The notes below the pieces were generated by a model that saw only the letters and a list, made by a program, of their open reading frames with translations, did no database searches and was not told the DNA's origin. This document shows, piece after piece, positions 46,523 to 57,993 of a DNA stretch of 64,000 nucleotides. The translations under genes and the position numbers were made by a program. The DNA lies in NCBI GenBank assembly GCA_014281115.1, contig JACONQ010000010.1, positions 930,001 to 994,000 of the forward strand. The letters run 5' to 3'. Within the stretch, counting starts at the first letter, position 1, and the number at the start of each line of letters is the position of its first letter. The DNA is from Laburnicola sp. R22_1. Lineage: Eukaryota; Ascomycota; Dothideomycetes; Pleosporales; Didymosphaeriaceae.

Positions 46523-47828
46523 TCACACGCAGCAAGAGCAGTCATTACACGACGGATCGCGAATACTCGGAGGAGCCGCACACGTCTTGACCGGCTCATA
46601 AGGCTGCGTCTTTGTCGCAGGACCCTCGCCCTTCAGCGTAGTCACCTTGACGAGCACAGGCAAAGCAGCGCCCGTACTGAGACGAAACGCGCGATGACCC
46701 AGCACTACAATAAACACCACGTTAGCATGTACACATACAAGCTAAGAAAAGGAAAGTCGCAACCAACGCACCTCGCAACAAGCTCGTAATCTCGCCCGAG
46801 TGCGACGTAACAGAGATATACGTGCTATCGTCGCTCTCAAACACGTCGTCCAGGACCTCCTTCGACCGGATGTCCTGGTCAGTGCTCGTCTCAGCGTGTA
46901 GCTCAATCCAGTACGGGTCGTGCTCTACGAAGCCCTTCTCAAACTTATACGTTGGGAAGTTCTGACGGATAAACGACTTGTCGCTGCGGCAATTGCACGT
47001 GTGCGACGAAATGCCCTCGCGGAAGTACTCTTTTATAATAGGCACAAACGGGTTCTTCTTCGGGAGGTTTAGTCCTGAAAACGTGAGTTTGGCTGTGTCT
47101 AGGCATCGGTAAAGAGGGCTGGTGTAGTATGTCTGCGGTGCGGTGATTTTTTCGTCTTCGAGGAGGTGGGCCCAGAAATTATTCACGGACAAGGCCTGTT
47201 GGATGCCGTTTTCGGTCAGGCGGGCCTGGAAGTGGGTGCATGGTTAGTAGAGGTAGGTCGTGGGTACTTTGTAGTTTGGTTCTGGCCTTACATCTGCCCA
47301 GGTGACGGTGCCGTTGCCCTCCTTTTGCGCCCAGTAACAGTTCCAAGCCGGGGTGCCAAAGTATGATTCCGCGGCATTGTGGCTAAAAGGGTAGCATTAG
47401 CTCTCATTGCTCATTGCAGCGGTGCTCCTGCGCCGGGTCTACCTACTATCCTTGACCATGCCGGCCGAGGAAGAGCAGCGCGTAGCGTTCAGTCTTCTTC
47501 GCCTTGCGGTTCAAGGTGGAGATGTAACTAGAATGCAGAGGAACGATTAGCGCATCACCAACGAGTGCCCATAGCCTGGGTCTACTCACTGCGCAAGACG
47601 CTGCCAGCTGGTCGCGTGTTTAGTCGGGCAGGACGAATCGCTAGGGTACGAGCGCTCAATCAGGCCGAAGTTCGATGCCATGAAGTTGAAAGTCGATGGG
47701 TCGGTCGCGGGATCATCCTGTTGAAAGATGCCCGTAACAACTGTGTAGTTTGTGTGGCTCTTCAGCGTGTGCGCTTGTACCGTTGCCGCTGCGGCGAGGA
47801 CGTTGCAGAAGAGTGTCGAGCTCCACAT
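46523..47828 (-). CDS. Secreted histidine phosphatase, phosphoglycerate mutase-like
   Basis: Five minus-strand exons: 47828-47590, 47527-47447, 47382-47292, 47225-46772 and 46704-46523, about 348 residues. A signal peptide (MWSSTLFCNVLAAAATVQA) precedes the histidine phosphatase core. FLGRHGQG (residues 99-105) carries the phosphate-accepting His, and VTSHSGEI near 278 the second His. YHNAAESYFGTPAWNCYW and RLTENGIQQA are typical of fungal PMU1-like members. The expected activity is hydrolysis of a phosphate ester; the substrate is unknown. All introns are short, and each junction restores family sequence. The C-terminus is unusually Cys-rich (CNDCSCCV). The gene is convergent with the large SAP gene. 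Confidence 0.87.
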
Positions 47829-48522
47829 CGTGCTTAGGTCAATCAACTACCCACAACCTGAAGGTGGATTGCGGTGGGAGGATAACAGAAAGTCCCAACG
47901 TCCTGGATGTTTTAGAGGTAGCTGCATGTCAGTATAATTTCTCTGCATGCCGGTTGGCGTTGTCAGGTGTTTTGCTCCAAAGCCAATCACTGCAAAACGT
48001 GATTCGGGTATTTTGCCAAATGAAGAAGGTGCATCTGGCCATGCTCCGAAGACCGTACCCAGGTAAACATAACTAAAGGCCAGTGTCCTCAATACATATC
48101 CGCCTAGGGAGTGAGTGGTTCTTCCATTCATCGCCATATCCTCACGTATCCGACGTCCTCGATAAGCGGATAGCAGTCTGGATTTTGGAGAGTGTAAACA
48201 CGAAGTTGTCACAGACTTGGTCTGACTTGGCGGACATGTAGGCAGCACACGTATAAAATGAGAAGAAACGTTTGATACTACGGGTATAATAAGACTATAC
48301 AAAACCTCCTTATCACCACAAGCGCATAGTACACTAGCAACCCAAAACTTTTCCTCGGAGCAAAAGCACCGCATAGCTCCGAGCTTAAAGTCTCCCTCCA
48401 TCCAACACAAACACTACCCCATACGCCGTCCACACATATCAAACTCCAGCTTTACAATCATCTCCCATCCTCGTCATACCCCCTTCCAGCCTCCCACTTC
48501 CCCTCTCCCCCACCACCTCACC
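47829..48522. other. Intergenic region between phosphatase and annexin genes
   Basis: Promoter of the phosphatase gene on one side and 3' end of the annexin gene on the other; both are on the minus strand. No gene supported. Confidence 0.45.
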
Positions 48523-50922
48523 TCACCGACTCGTCTGACAAAGCTGAATACAAAACTCTCTAAAGTCGCCTTTAGTCGCCTCCTCAAGATCTTCCTCCAC
48601 CACTCTCCCATATTTCTCTTCATACTCCATCTTGACTCTCTGCAGATGCATGCGATCCCAATGCAGTCTAACTAGCCGCGAGATAAGCAGCTCGTGTCTC
48701 TGCTGGCGTTCGTGCTTGCTGGATGAGGCCTCGCGGGACGAGATTCTGGAAGAGGAAGAGCGCGGGCCAGAAGGTGGAGGCTCGGGTGGCTCGATGAGGT
48801 CCATGAGGGCGTGGTGGAGGAGCATGGCGTCACGGGATGGGCGGTTGATGACGCCATTGAGAATGTGTGCTATGACTTCACCCTGAGGTGGGTCAGTGGA
48901 AGCTTTGGTGGATGGTGTGGGGTAGTGAGGACTTACGACTAAGTTGTTACTCTTTCTCAGGGCGTCTCGAGCGAAGTTGCCCTGATACTTGCGCTCATAT
49001 GTTCGGAGCACCTCCCGGAGGTGCGCATCGCTCCTCATAACCACAATCTGCAGCATAGCGCTTTCACCACCCTCTCTCGCCTTCATGGCTTTGTACAGTT
49101 GGTCAACATCCCTGTTCCTGTACTCGGTTGGCCACGCATCGCTCTCTTCTTGGCGCTCCCCTTCCAGCGCCATAAGCACTGCTTTCCTAAACTTGTCCGC
49201 CTTCAGCTCCTTGTCCATACACTTCACTAGCGAGTCACCATAACGCTTATCCTTGAATGCATCCTTGATTTCGCGTATCTCGTAGTTCTGACGACCCATG
49301 AGAGCCTCAATAAGTAACTCACGTCGGGCGTTCCCGGACTGGTACCAGTAGTTTGCCCAATAGCCCTCGCTTTCATATTTGCCCAGTGCAGTGACGTAAG
49401 CGATCTTTCCGAAATTGCCCGTCGTCTTGAGTTTAATGTGCTTTGCAATGTTGATACCGCGACCTTGAACTTTGCAGTGCCGCTTGTACTCATTCCGGAG
49501 TTCCAACATTTGGTCGTGAGATAGAGCGGGAAGAATGTCGATGATGGTGTCTACATCCACGTTTCGCTGTGCCATGGCATCAACTAAAGCAAGCGCATCT
49601 TCTTCTGCGTCGTAGATCTTGACCCTCCTCTTCTCCTTTTCACGGTTCCGGTCAGGATCACGGCTACGGTCTCGGTCATCACGCCCGTGCCCATAGGCCG
49701 CCAAAGCCAATTTATCCTTGTGTTTCGATCTTCGAGCCGGGCTGGGTGAGCGCTGCGACGACGAGTGTGAGCGTCGGTGTCCGCCATGGATTGATGTTCT
49801 AGAACCGCGTGGGGAGAAATTGTCCAACGGCTGTAGGTGGTCCAAGTCGTCGTCCATCATCATGGCATGAGGCATTGGCGATATGGACTGATAGGTTCCG
49901 TGATATGCCTCGAGTAAAGGACTTGGTGGTGGCAGGCCGCCTCCTGGATATCCTCCTGGCGCTATGGTTTGGATATCTGGCCTATTACCGCTCACGGACA
50001 GCCTGTCCATGCGCTGCGTCAGTCCACCTGGAGGTCCTCCGCTCACCGACAAGCTATGCGGCCGCCTATTCGGCGAGGGTGATGGGTTTCTTCCTGACTT
50101 TGCTCCACCGGGGACCATCTCCACCACTTGATGTCCGTTGTAATGCGATGTAGGTCCCGAATGTGACGCCGCTCGCTGATGACCCGATTGCGGAGAATGC
50201 CTTCCCATCGGGGGAGGGGGCATCGGAGAGGAAGGATAGGTTGCTGGGGGCGGTGGAGGAGCTTGCGGCATGGTGTATTGGGGCTGCGAGGTCTGGTAGG
50301 GTGGGCTTGCTGGCTGCGGCGTATGTCTAACTTCGGGCTGCTGCGCGGCAGATCCCACTGGTTTCGAGGTAAAGGTGATTTTGTCTGGCGCCGAGGCATA
50401 CTGGAAGCCTCCTGCCGAAGAAGGTACTCGCACAGGGCCAGCCTGGTTCGCGGGTGCGGTTGTGTAGGCATACTGTCCCGTCGCATACTGGACGTTCCCT
50501 GGCTGGGCATACGAGACGTTCGGGCCTCCTCTAGGAGTCGCGTGGTATTGCGCTGCTTGCGGCTGTTGCGTGTATCCAGGGCGCTGTTCGGGGGGCAGGT
50601 CTGTGAAGCCGCCCATGGTGATGGGCTCGCTGCCGGCGGGTCTGGCGGCCATGTCTCAGTCTGGATTGTCCAAGCGAAAGTTTGCTCTGCGGCGTGGAGT
50701 GCGGCAGGCAGAAAGTTTGGGGAGGGCTCACGTCGCGTATAGCTGTGGCTGCCTAAGCCCATACTGCGGGGCTGACGAAGCTTGCCCCTGCTCAGCTGAA
50801 GGCCCAAAATACCCGGCAGACGACGGCGCGTATCCATCGCTTCTGCTGCGCGACCGCTCGCGCCGGCCTGGCGACTTGGAGCGCGAGCGTCCTTTGCGGT
50901 CGTCGGGCCGCAGCGACGACAT
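48523..50922 (-). CDS. Annexin with RS- and PQ-rich N-terminal arm
   Basis: Minus-strand exons 50922-50732, 50641-48937 and 48882-48523, about 751 residues. The N-terminus is RS-rich (RKGRSRSKSPGRRERSRSRS), followed by a 300-residue Pro/Gln/Gly/Tyr-rich arm. The last 380 residues form annexin repeats (EEDALALVDAMAQRNVDVDTI, RELLIEALMGRQNYEIREI, DVDQLYKAMK, VIAHILNGVI). Annexins bind acidic membranes with calcium. The canonical GxGT calcium loops are not obvious here, as in the divergent fungal ANXC4-type proteins. The exon 1 to 2 join uses an acceptor just inside a decoy ATG at 50652: the in-phase join is LYAT into PAGSEPITM. Its promoter is shared with the plus-strand gene at 51585. Confidence 0.82.
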
Positions 50923-51584
50923 GGCGTCGACGAGAGGGGCTGGGAGGCGATTGCGAGACTGGAAAAGAAGGGGAAAAGCACGCGCAGAGACAAGAAGCTG
51001 GAGAAGACGGAAACCAAAAAAAGGGCAATTGGAAGCTACCGAGGCGTCTGCGACATGGGCAAGCAAGCGCGTGAAGCTGCGGCTGATGAATGAATTAAAA
51101 GGCGAGGGCGGGGAGCGCGCGAGCTGGTGCGTCGCGCTTCTCAGCGGCTCCCCATTGGCCAGAAGGTGTGGGACCGGACGAGCTGGTGGGGGCGGGAACT
51201 AGACGGGATACTCCGCTCGAGGACCCGACCCTCGCATCCTTCAGCTTCACCATGCGCACCAAGCTGATGAGCAGGACTAACCTGCAACTTGTGATTAACT
51301 TTCACTCCACCCCTTACCGTTTGCGGCAGCGCGGAACCCGTCTACACGAAAGGGAGAAAAGTGGGCAAGTAAATACGACATGCACGTCGGAGACCGGCTG
51401 TGTGCACAGTCAGATGTTGGGTCAGAAAATGTTCATGTTGGCCTTTTTAAGGCATGCCACAGGCCACACACAGAGTTTGGGGGCCGAAAGGCAGGCCGTG
51501 CGTCTGTCCTTGTCTGCATGCATATATAGACTGCCATGCCTGACGGTCGGTGCTGCTCCGTAGCTGTTTGCATCCACGCCAAAC
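50923..51584. promoter_or_regulatory. Divergent promoter region
   Basis: 662 bases between the annexin start (minus) and the F-box-like gene start (plus). The annexin side is GC-rich. The other side has a tatataga TATA-like site at 51522-51529, about 55 bases before the ATG at 51585. No coding signal. Confidence 0.4.
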
Positions 51585-52529
51585 ATGGCAGTCGTGCCAA
51601 TTGCACCCCCGGAAAACCTCCAGCTCCAATCGCCTCTCCTACGCCTCCCAGCCGAAATCAAGAATGACATCTACCGCCACTGCTTCCTTGCCGATGAGCC
51701 CATTGTAGACGCCGTCGTTGGGTGTGCGACGCCTGAGAACCAACTAGCTCGCAAGCTTGGCCTCAGCATCCTGCAGACGTGTCGTCGGGTCTACTTCGAG
51801 GCCGACTGCCGTCCACTGTTTGCCCAGAATCGATTCCGCTTCTCAACTGTCGACCGCGTTCGATGCTTCTTCAGTTCTCTAGACCCAGCCTTCAGGGGCG
51901 GCGTGCAAGATATCGAAATCGATGCTCGAAGAGTACACTCCGACCACCCAGCCATCGCACGAGAATGGTTGCACTATCTGGCCTGGGGAGGCGGAAACTG
52001 GGGCAGCATCTTAGCTTCTTTGCGCGTCCATGGACCAGGCTTGAAGTGTCTCCGCCTCAACTTTGAGTCCTGGCCGTCCATTGCAATGTTTCGAGCCGAA
52101 CTATGGAATCTCTTGAGAAGTATGCTAATGCAGATTGAGGGGCTAGAAAGAGTCATCATCATTGGGGCCAGCAAAGGCAAAGGAATGATTGCGCACGCGC
52201 CCTGGTCACCCGTTCATTTCGTGGGCGGTGATTATGAAGGGTCCACCGATCTGATCCAACGATTGTGGTGCGTGGTGCGTGGCGGGGACAAGGACTTCAC
52301 CAAAATCATTAGATGGAAACGCCGAGACGGAAAGTTGCACCTGGAGGTCATCACCAAAGCATACCTCGTCAACCACGTGGACCGTAAGTGGGCGGGTCCT
52401 AGCATAAAGCAGAGGTACACCGATGCATGGCCTGAGAATGGTTCCTGCACCTGGTTCGCATACCAAAACTTTCACTCGAATGTTACTGAGCCGACGACGA
52501 GTTGGCTCACTCCCAACGCCTCCGGATAA
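51585..52529 (+). CDS. F-box-like (2EXR/DUF7730-type) protein
   Basis: A single exon of 314 residues. The N-terminal part (PLLRLPAEIKNDIYRHCF, then LSILQTCRRVYFEA) is the short F-box-like motif common in ascomycete proteins of the 2EXR/DUF7730 type. The body has a conserved-looking core (LKCLRLNFESW, LERVIIIGASKG) without known catalytic residues. Such proteins are often expanded and their roles are mostly unknown; an SCF link is not established for this form. Its last 23 bases overlap the end of the GPI2 gene on the other strand. Confidence 0.7.
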   Translation: MAVVPIAPPENLQLQSPLLRLPAEIKNDIYRHCFLADEPIVDAVVGCATPENQLARKLGLSILQTCRRVYFEADCRPLFAQNRFRFSTVDRVRCFFSSLDPAFRGGVQDIEIDARRVHSDHPAIAREWLHYLAWGGGNWGSILASLRVHGPGLKCLRLNFESWPSIAMFRAELWNLLRSMLMQIEGLERVIIIGASKGKGMIAHAPWSPVHFVGGDYEGSTDLIQRLWCVVRGGDKDFTKIIRWKRRDGKLHLEVITKAYLVNHVDRKWAGPSIKQRYTDAWPENGSCTWFAYQNFHSNVTEPTTSWLTPNASG

Positions 52530-53753
52530 TTGGTCTGGCGGGATCCCATGGACCATGGATCTCGTTTTTGTACTTTTGTAGTCCAATGAGCCACCAACTA
52601 CAAATGCCCATGCAAAGGAAGGTGGAAATGCTGCCCAGGACAACACCCGCAATCCATGCGCCGCGACCCCCACCCGTTAGCGTGGCGAAGATAGCACCGC
52701 TGGCTGTGGTGACTAGGAAAACCGTCAGGGCGAGGTTACCGATCCAGGACTTAGCGCGAAGCTGGCGACGGAATATGGGGAAGAGGCCGAACACCTCGAT
52801 AGAAAATAAGGTCAGCGAGAAGACGTGGGTGGTTGACGGTAGTCGTGAGGCAAGCACGGTGGATGCCATCAGCGCCGAATTGGTTGAAATAGAAGCTGGA
52901 AGACTACATGTATTCAGTAGATGTTGTGAGACTGTCATGCTTGACTCACTGCGCCCCAGTACCGCTACTGTAGTCAAAGAATGCAACGTTCATGCATAGC
53001 AGCCAAGTGCTCAACGCCCAGATAGAATCGCTCGTTGTTGATCGTGTGAGTGATTTGAGTATGGGGCTTAGTCCCAGTAGGGCGGCATAGATGAGCAAGG
53101 CCGATTTCGCCGTGGCGAGGCGTTGCTGATTGCGAGGCGACAATGACGAGGCTGGATCGGTATAGGGGGTGTGCTTGTTTTCCTCCAGTCGTGTTTCGTT
53201 GAGAGATGCACTCGCAGCTTCCGCCTCCTCCTGGCCCATCCAGTAGTCCCACAATGCCCACGCCAAAAATGTGCAGAAGCTCGCCCAGCTCACTACCGAC
53301 AGCGGCGACACTCGCTCTTGGAAGATGGCGACAAAGCAGCAGCAGAATATAGCAACAGACGCGACATGTTGCACGATGACGGTCGAATCGGCCATGAGGG
53401 ACCAGAACTCGTAGGGTTGCAGGCGGGGGTTGCGCTGGAGGTGGTCGAGGAACGTCTTCTCATCCGTATAGTTGTCGGGGACTGCCCTGTCAGCTGATGC
53501 AGAATCTAGCCTTCTAGTAGGACTCACATGGCTGCTTGAACCACAGCAGTTTCTTGTAGTGGCCCTTCCGTCTCCGCTCTGTACTGCGCGCTCGCTCCCT
53601 GCGCTTCCGCGCGCTCAGGGCGGCCCCGGCCGCAGACTGGTAGAAGACATCTCCTGGCGCCAGAAGATTTGGATCGAGTTCAGAAGATGATGCAGGCGCA
53701 TGGGCATCGGCCGGCGTTGATGCCGTGGAGCGCATTGGAGCTGTGCGGACCAT
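52507..53753 (-). CDS. GPI2: GPI-GlcNAc transferase subunit GPI2 (PIG-C)
   Basis: Minus-strand exons 53753-53528, 53481-52950 and 52903-52507, about 384 residues. After a basic, Ala/Ser-rich head comes the family signature KKLLWFKQP-FPDNYTDEKTFL, restored across intron 1, then LQRNPRLQPYEFWSLMADS. The rest is hydrophobic with about seven or eight spans. It includes SALMASTVLASRLPS and a polar loop. GPI2 is a membrane subunit of the ER complex that adds GlcNAc to phosphatidylinositol, the first step of GPI-anchor synthesis, so it serves proteins such as the GPI-anchored one at 25.6 kb. Introns are 46 bases each. The stop lies inside the convergent neighbour's last codons. Confidence 0.93.
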
Positions 53754-54016
53754 GGGTGGAGCGCTGTCGACGCACAGAAGCTAAACTCCGAGGCTAAATC
53801 TAACTCCGGTCTACTCAGAATTTCGCCCTAGTACTGTGAGTTATTCCTTTTGGACGCTGGAACAATTTTGGACAGATCGACTTTCTATATCTACTAGCAA
53901 CTCGATGTATTCCCTCACACCTCTATCCTCTATCCCTCTCATACCTATGGCCCCTTACACCTACCTCTCCCACTCCACCGCATCGCAAGCACCTTACCCC
54001 TCGCCCTCCTGGCCCC
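53754..54016. other. Short intergenic region
   Basis: GPI2 promoter and the 3' flank of the subtilisin pseudogene. Pyrimidine-rich (tctatcc, tccctctc). Nothing else seen. Confidence 0.4.
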
Positions 54017-55998
54017 TTATCTCATCACAACACAATCAACGCCGCAGCAGCCAGTGTTCTCACCATCCCCTCCGTCCTGAGGCACAGTCGGCGGGTACTC
54101 AGGCGGACACTCGATGCCCGTCAAGTCAACCTCAACCTCGTTCCAAACCCTCCTCAAACCCGCACTCGGCTAATTGATACCCGAGACCGGGTGCTGTATA
54201 TGACTGACCCATGCTGTAGACAGGATCTTCTGCTTGACCTGTGCAGGCGCACTGGGTCCACCCGGTACAGACATGAAGTAAGCGGCGAGACCAGCGACCG
54301 AGGCCGTGGTCTGCGAAGTGCCGTCGCCCTTAGATGGCCCATCGCGTTCGCACCATACGCCTTCGCCCGGCGCGAAGACATGGGGGAGGCCCTTCGAATC
54401 GTCAAAGTTAGACTTGGCCCACATTGCGCCGGTCTTTGCGTTTAAGGCGCCGACGACGATCATGTTCTTCAGGTAGCGCTTTTGGGGCTCTTTGCTGCTC
54501 CCGTATCCTGCGGGGTAACCATCCATAATATTCTTGATTTTCTGAAGGGGATTGTTAGCATATGCTTCTCTCCACAAGGATCACAGTACTAGGACAGAAG
54601 TCTGAGTACTCTGTGTTACACCAGGATCGGTGATACAAAGGCCAGATGTACTCAAGCTCTTGTCCTGTGGCTGAAGTACACTTACTGGGCTCGGAACGCG
54701 ATTCCCTTCACCATTGTTACCAGCGGCAGCGACAATGACGACACCATTCTTGTCCAGGATTGAAAGATTGTCGAAAAAAGCGTTGATCCAATCTTCGTCA
54801 GTTTACTTCTGCTGTGGGGGGTCAGAGTCGGTGGATGGCGTCGGAGGACGAGAGCCTTTCACAGGAGGCTTCGGTTGGGAGCCGGAGCCAGAACCACCAG
54901 CACCAGTTTCTTTGACGGCGTTGACCTGGATCTGCTCAAGGGGCCAGTACCTACTCGTGACATCTTTGACAATATGCGACAGGCCATCGAGCCACTTTGC
55001 TCGGCCGCCTGCAGCTGGAGCCTTGATGAGAACGACATCGCCGCAGTTCTTCGCAATTCCGTATTTCGCGCCAACCATCTTGGAAAGCATACAGGTCCCG
55101 TGGTGGCCATCGGAAAGTTTGTCTGTTGTACCTTGAGGAAGCCATCTTGTCTTTTCATAAATGTCGACAAATTCCGCTTTAACGCTTCCACCCTTCTCAA
55201 GTGTGAAGCCATCATCGAGGACATAGCAGGTAACCCCGGTCCCGGCCTCTTCTTCATAATGGAACTGTTTGCCGTACTGGTAAATTCTCGTTCCTTCGCG
55301 TTGTGAGAAATACACCAGCTCATCTTCAGCATCTTTCTGAATGGCGATGGCAGTAGTAGGATTGAAGCATTTACCACCCTTGCCTTTCGTACAAACTGTC
55401 GTGTCCTCGATAATAGTGGAAATCTGTCGGCGAGGTCAGTGACAAGCATTGCATAACATACGCGAAGAGCTTACCTTGGGATCTTTGGCCAGCTTCTCAG
55501 CCGAAGTAGCATTGAGCGGAACCTTCCAATAGTTGATGATAACTCCAGGGACACCGGACTCGGTGAGCTGCTCGGCGTTCTTGACATAACCAAGAAGAAG
55601 CTTCTTGATGGCCGCAGTCTGTTTCTTGTCGGTTGCCTTCTTGGGATACACAACATAGGGCTTGGTAGGAGCAGTGGCAGTCGGCCTACGCTGGACGAGG
55701 ATGTCAAGCTTCCACTTGCAGTAGGAATCGACTTCGTCACACTACCGTTTGCAGTCGAACTTGCTTTTCCGCTCACGCTGGAAGCCGACTTGGAAGTGGT
55801 GACAGAGATAACCACGCTTGAGGAGCTCATGGCACTGCTGCTCACTGGGAGAGCAGAGGTCGATACGACAACCTTTGAAGATGAGGACGGTGGAGCGGCC
55901 GATGTCTTCGGCGGCTTGGGTGGTTTTCCACCACCGCCTCCGCCGCGACCCTTCGCGGCAACCAGGCCAGTTAGAAGTAAAATTGGAAGTAACTTCAT
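54017..55998 (-). pseudogene. Subtilisin-like serine protease (S8) with two in-frame stops
   Basis: The minus-strand gene starts at 55998 (MKLLPILLLTGLVAAKG, signal peptide). A Gly/Lys/Ser/Thr-rich spacer follows. An I9-like prodomain (KPYVVYPKK, IINYWKVPLN) and then the protease domain come after it. The catalytic Asp is in YVLDDG, the His in GHHGTCM, the Asn in AAAGNNGEG and the Ser in GDGTSQTTASVAG. Introns: one in the spacer ending near 55743 (donor not settled), 55474-55424, and a third near 54692-54548. Two stops break the frame: TAA at 54803-54805, between the His and Asn boxes, and TAG at 54170-54172. Sequence continues in frame after each, to a final stop at 54017. Each could be CAA or CAG changed to TAA or TAG. 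An unusual intron removing the first stop is possible but weak. Confidence 0.75.
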
Positions 55999-56236
55999 AT
56001 TGAGCAACGACAAAGTAAACGATTGCAAGAACGATCTCAGAAAATGAGTGACTGAAAGACAAACTTGATAAAGAGCGAGAGGATGACACTGTAGAAGCGA
56101 AAGACGAAAGAACGCTGAATGATGGAGTAACAAGAGAGATGGACATGAGTTTATTTACCCTCATTGCATTGTTCGTGTTGCTACATTTGGCAACGGACGT
56201 TGCAGTGCTGCGAACCTTAGTGCCTGGGTAAACGGG
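55999..56236. other. 5' flank of the subtilisin pseudogene
   Basis: Promoter side of the minus-strand protease. No further feature seen. Confidence 0.4.
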
Positions 56237-56344
56237 CTATGTCACATGACCATGTTTGGCACCCATTTATATGCAAGAGCAGCTAGCTAGCCTTAGGATC
56301 ATCACTCATAGATATACATGCATTTTCTCAGCACATCCTAACAT
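56237..56344 (+). repeat. Direct repeat, left copy (about 108 bases)
   Basis: Nearly identical to 58419-58525 in the same orientation. The shared core runs from gcacccattta through gcaagagcagctagctagcc to ctcagcacatcct. Differences are mainly G/A and C/T transitions. Confidence 0.9.
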
Positions 56345-57591
56345 TGGTAGCTGGGATTCCAAAGACCTGTCCCCCGGCCGGCGACCCCACAAGAGAGTGC
56401 CCCCTCCCAGTAACGAAAACCGCTGTATTCCGCCAGCGCAAATATCCGCCTCCTAAGGCGACGAAGACCACGGTTTGCAGCCGGCGCGACGTTTCTTCCG
56501 CGACACGCAACCGTACCAGACACGTCTCACACACTCCGGCAACCCCGAACAGAGCATACGGCAGTCAGCAAAGTCGAGACAAGTCGCGAGTCAAGCAGAT
56601 CCTCGCCGGCACCTCTCCTCCATCCAACTTGTTTACACCTTTAGAGCGCGCCTGCCAAAGCGCCCCGACTAACGTCAAACAGACGCGACCCCGTCGCGCG
56701 TACACAACAAGGACGCGTCTTTCCCATCTTAAACGCGACTTGCGTTTTTACAGGCGCAGTCACCAAAAAAAGCAGACATTATCCGCCAACAACGGCACGA
56801 GACAACAAAGCAATTCAAAAAGACAGATGCCCCGCACCCTGGTAACCCTTTTAGCGTACGCTGGCAGACAAATCCAGCAATTTAGACGGAGCCCCTACCA
56901 AAGACGCCACCTAAAAGAAGCTCCCGCCTACTAAACACAGCGTGATCCCTTCCCTGTGTGTGATTCGTGGCTTCCACCGGTATCGCTAATTCCTGCCGCC
57001 CAACCATGGTTACTACTGCTCCAGCAGGAGGTGTGGCGTGGCCGCAAAACAATCGTCTGACCGGTGTGGCAATCACAAGCGACACCCCGGGGGATAAGGG
57101 TTTCCTTTACCCGCCCTCCTCCCTCGCTCATACACCATACCCTTTTTTCACAACATCTCCAACACTACACCGTTACCAAAACAGTAACACCCGAGCAATA
57201 ATAACAGGTATCTTGTTTTCTCCCATCACCAGACTACTCACCGCTACCGCAGCACCAGCAAGTAGTCTGCAGACTAGCTTCGGTGCTTTGCAGAAAAGCC
57301 CGCTTATAAACCACATAACGAGCGACATCCGCCAAAAGGCCAGTCAACTGGTGACGTTCGCAGCCACCTCAAGCTCCCATCGGGCTTTAGTTCCAGACGA
57401 CGCCTTCAGAGCTGCAGAAGCCCTCACGGCGATCACACAAGCATCAACGTCGACAGAAGAACCCAGCCAAGGCTCACGACGCTCGTCAGCAGGACCCCGA
57501 CAACGCTACAGCCAGGCCCTCGGCACGCAGAGACACGACATTGTTTGCATTCTTGACCCTCTACATCCCACGTGCTTGAGATTCCGCCACC
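56345..57591. other. Region between the left repeat and the bHLH pseudogene
   Basis: Open frames at 56344-56934 and 56967-57635 exist, but they show no domain and look like leader or promoter sequence of the bHLH remnant. A Lys/Arg-rich frame near 56470-56930 is not recognised. No supported gene. Confidence 0.45.
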
Positions 57592-57993
57592 ATGTCCTCC
57601 GAAAGCTCGTCCTCCGAAAGCTCGCCCACAAATAGCTCGAGTGACAAGGACCGCCCGCGCCTCAGCGAAGCCCAAAAGAAAGTCAACTATATCCGCTCTA
57701 AGCAGAAGCGCCGCAAGGGCATCCGCTAAGGCTTTAACCGCCTTGCCTCTATTGTTCCTAGCATAGAGGGCTAAGGCCGCAGCGAGGCTTTCCCTCACGG
57801 CCTCGAGCGGGACGAGGATGATTTTCAGGATCCCCTGTGGCAAGAGTTGCTGACAGCACCATCCCAGAGCGGGACACTCAATGAGCTGCCCGAACTTCCT
57901 CTGGAAGACTCCGACGTGGACGCGCCGGGCGAAACCGACGAGGAGTACTCCAGGGACCTCTTTGGTGACAATCTTGTCAAAGACGAAGTTTGA
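57592..57993 (+). pseudogene. bHLH transcription factor remnant
   Basis: The frame from ATG at 57592 to TGA at 57991 spans 134 codons and is broken by TAA at 57727 and 57772. The start reads a Ser/Glu-rich head, then a basic region and helix 1 of a fungal basic helix-loop-helix protein: RPRLSEAQKKVNYI, KQKRRKGI, stop, GFNRLASIVPSIEG, stop, GRSEAF. In relatives the first stop position is a charged or Gln residue and the second is Gln in EGQGRSE. CAA changed to TAA fits the second well and the first plausibly. Most of helix 2 is missing, replaced by an acidic tail (LERDEDDFQDPLWQELL). A remnant of a DNA-binding regulator, not functional as it stands. Confidence 0.65.

Noticed and set aside
56344..57635. 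Two long open frames considered as genes of a mobile element
   Set aside because: No transposase, recombinase or reverse transcriptase motif can be seen; more likely 5' flank of the bHLH remnant.
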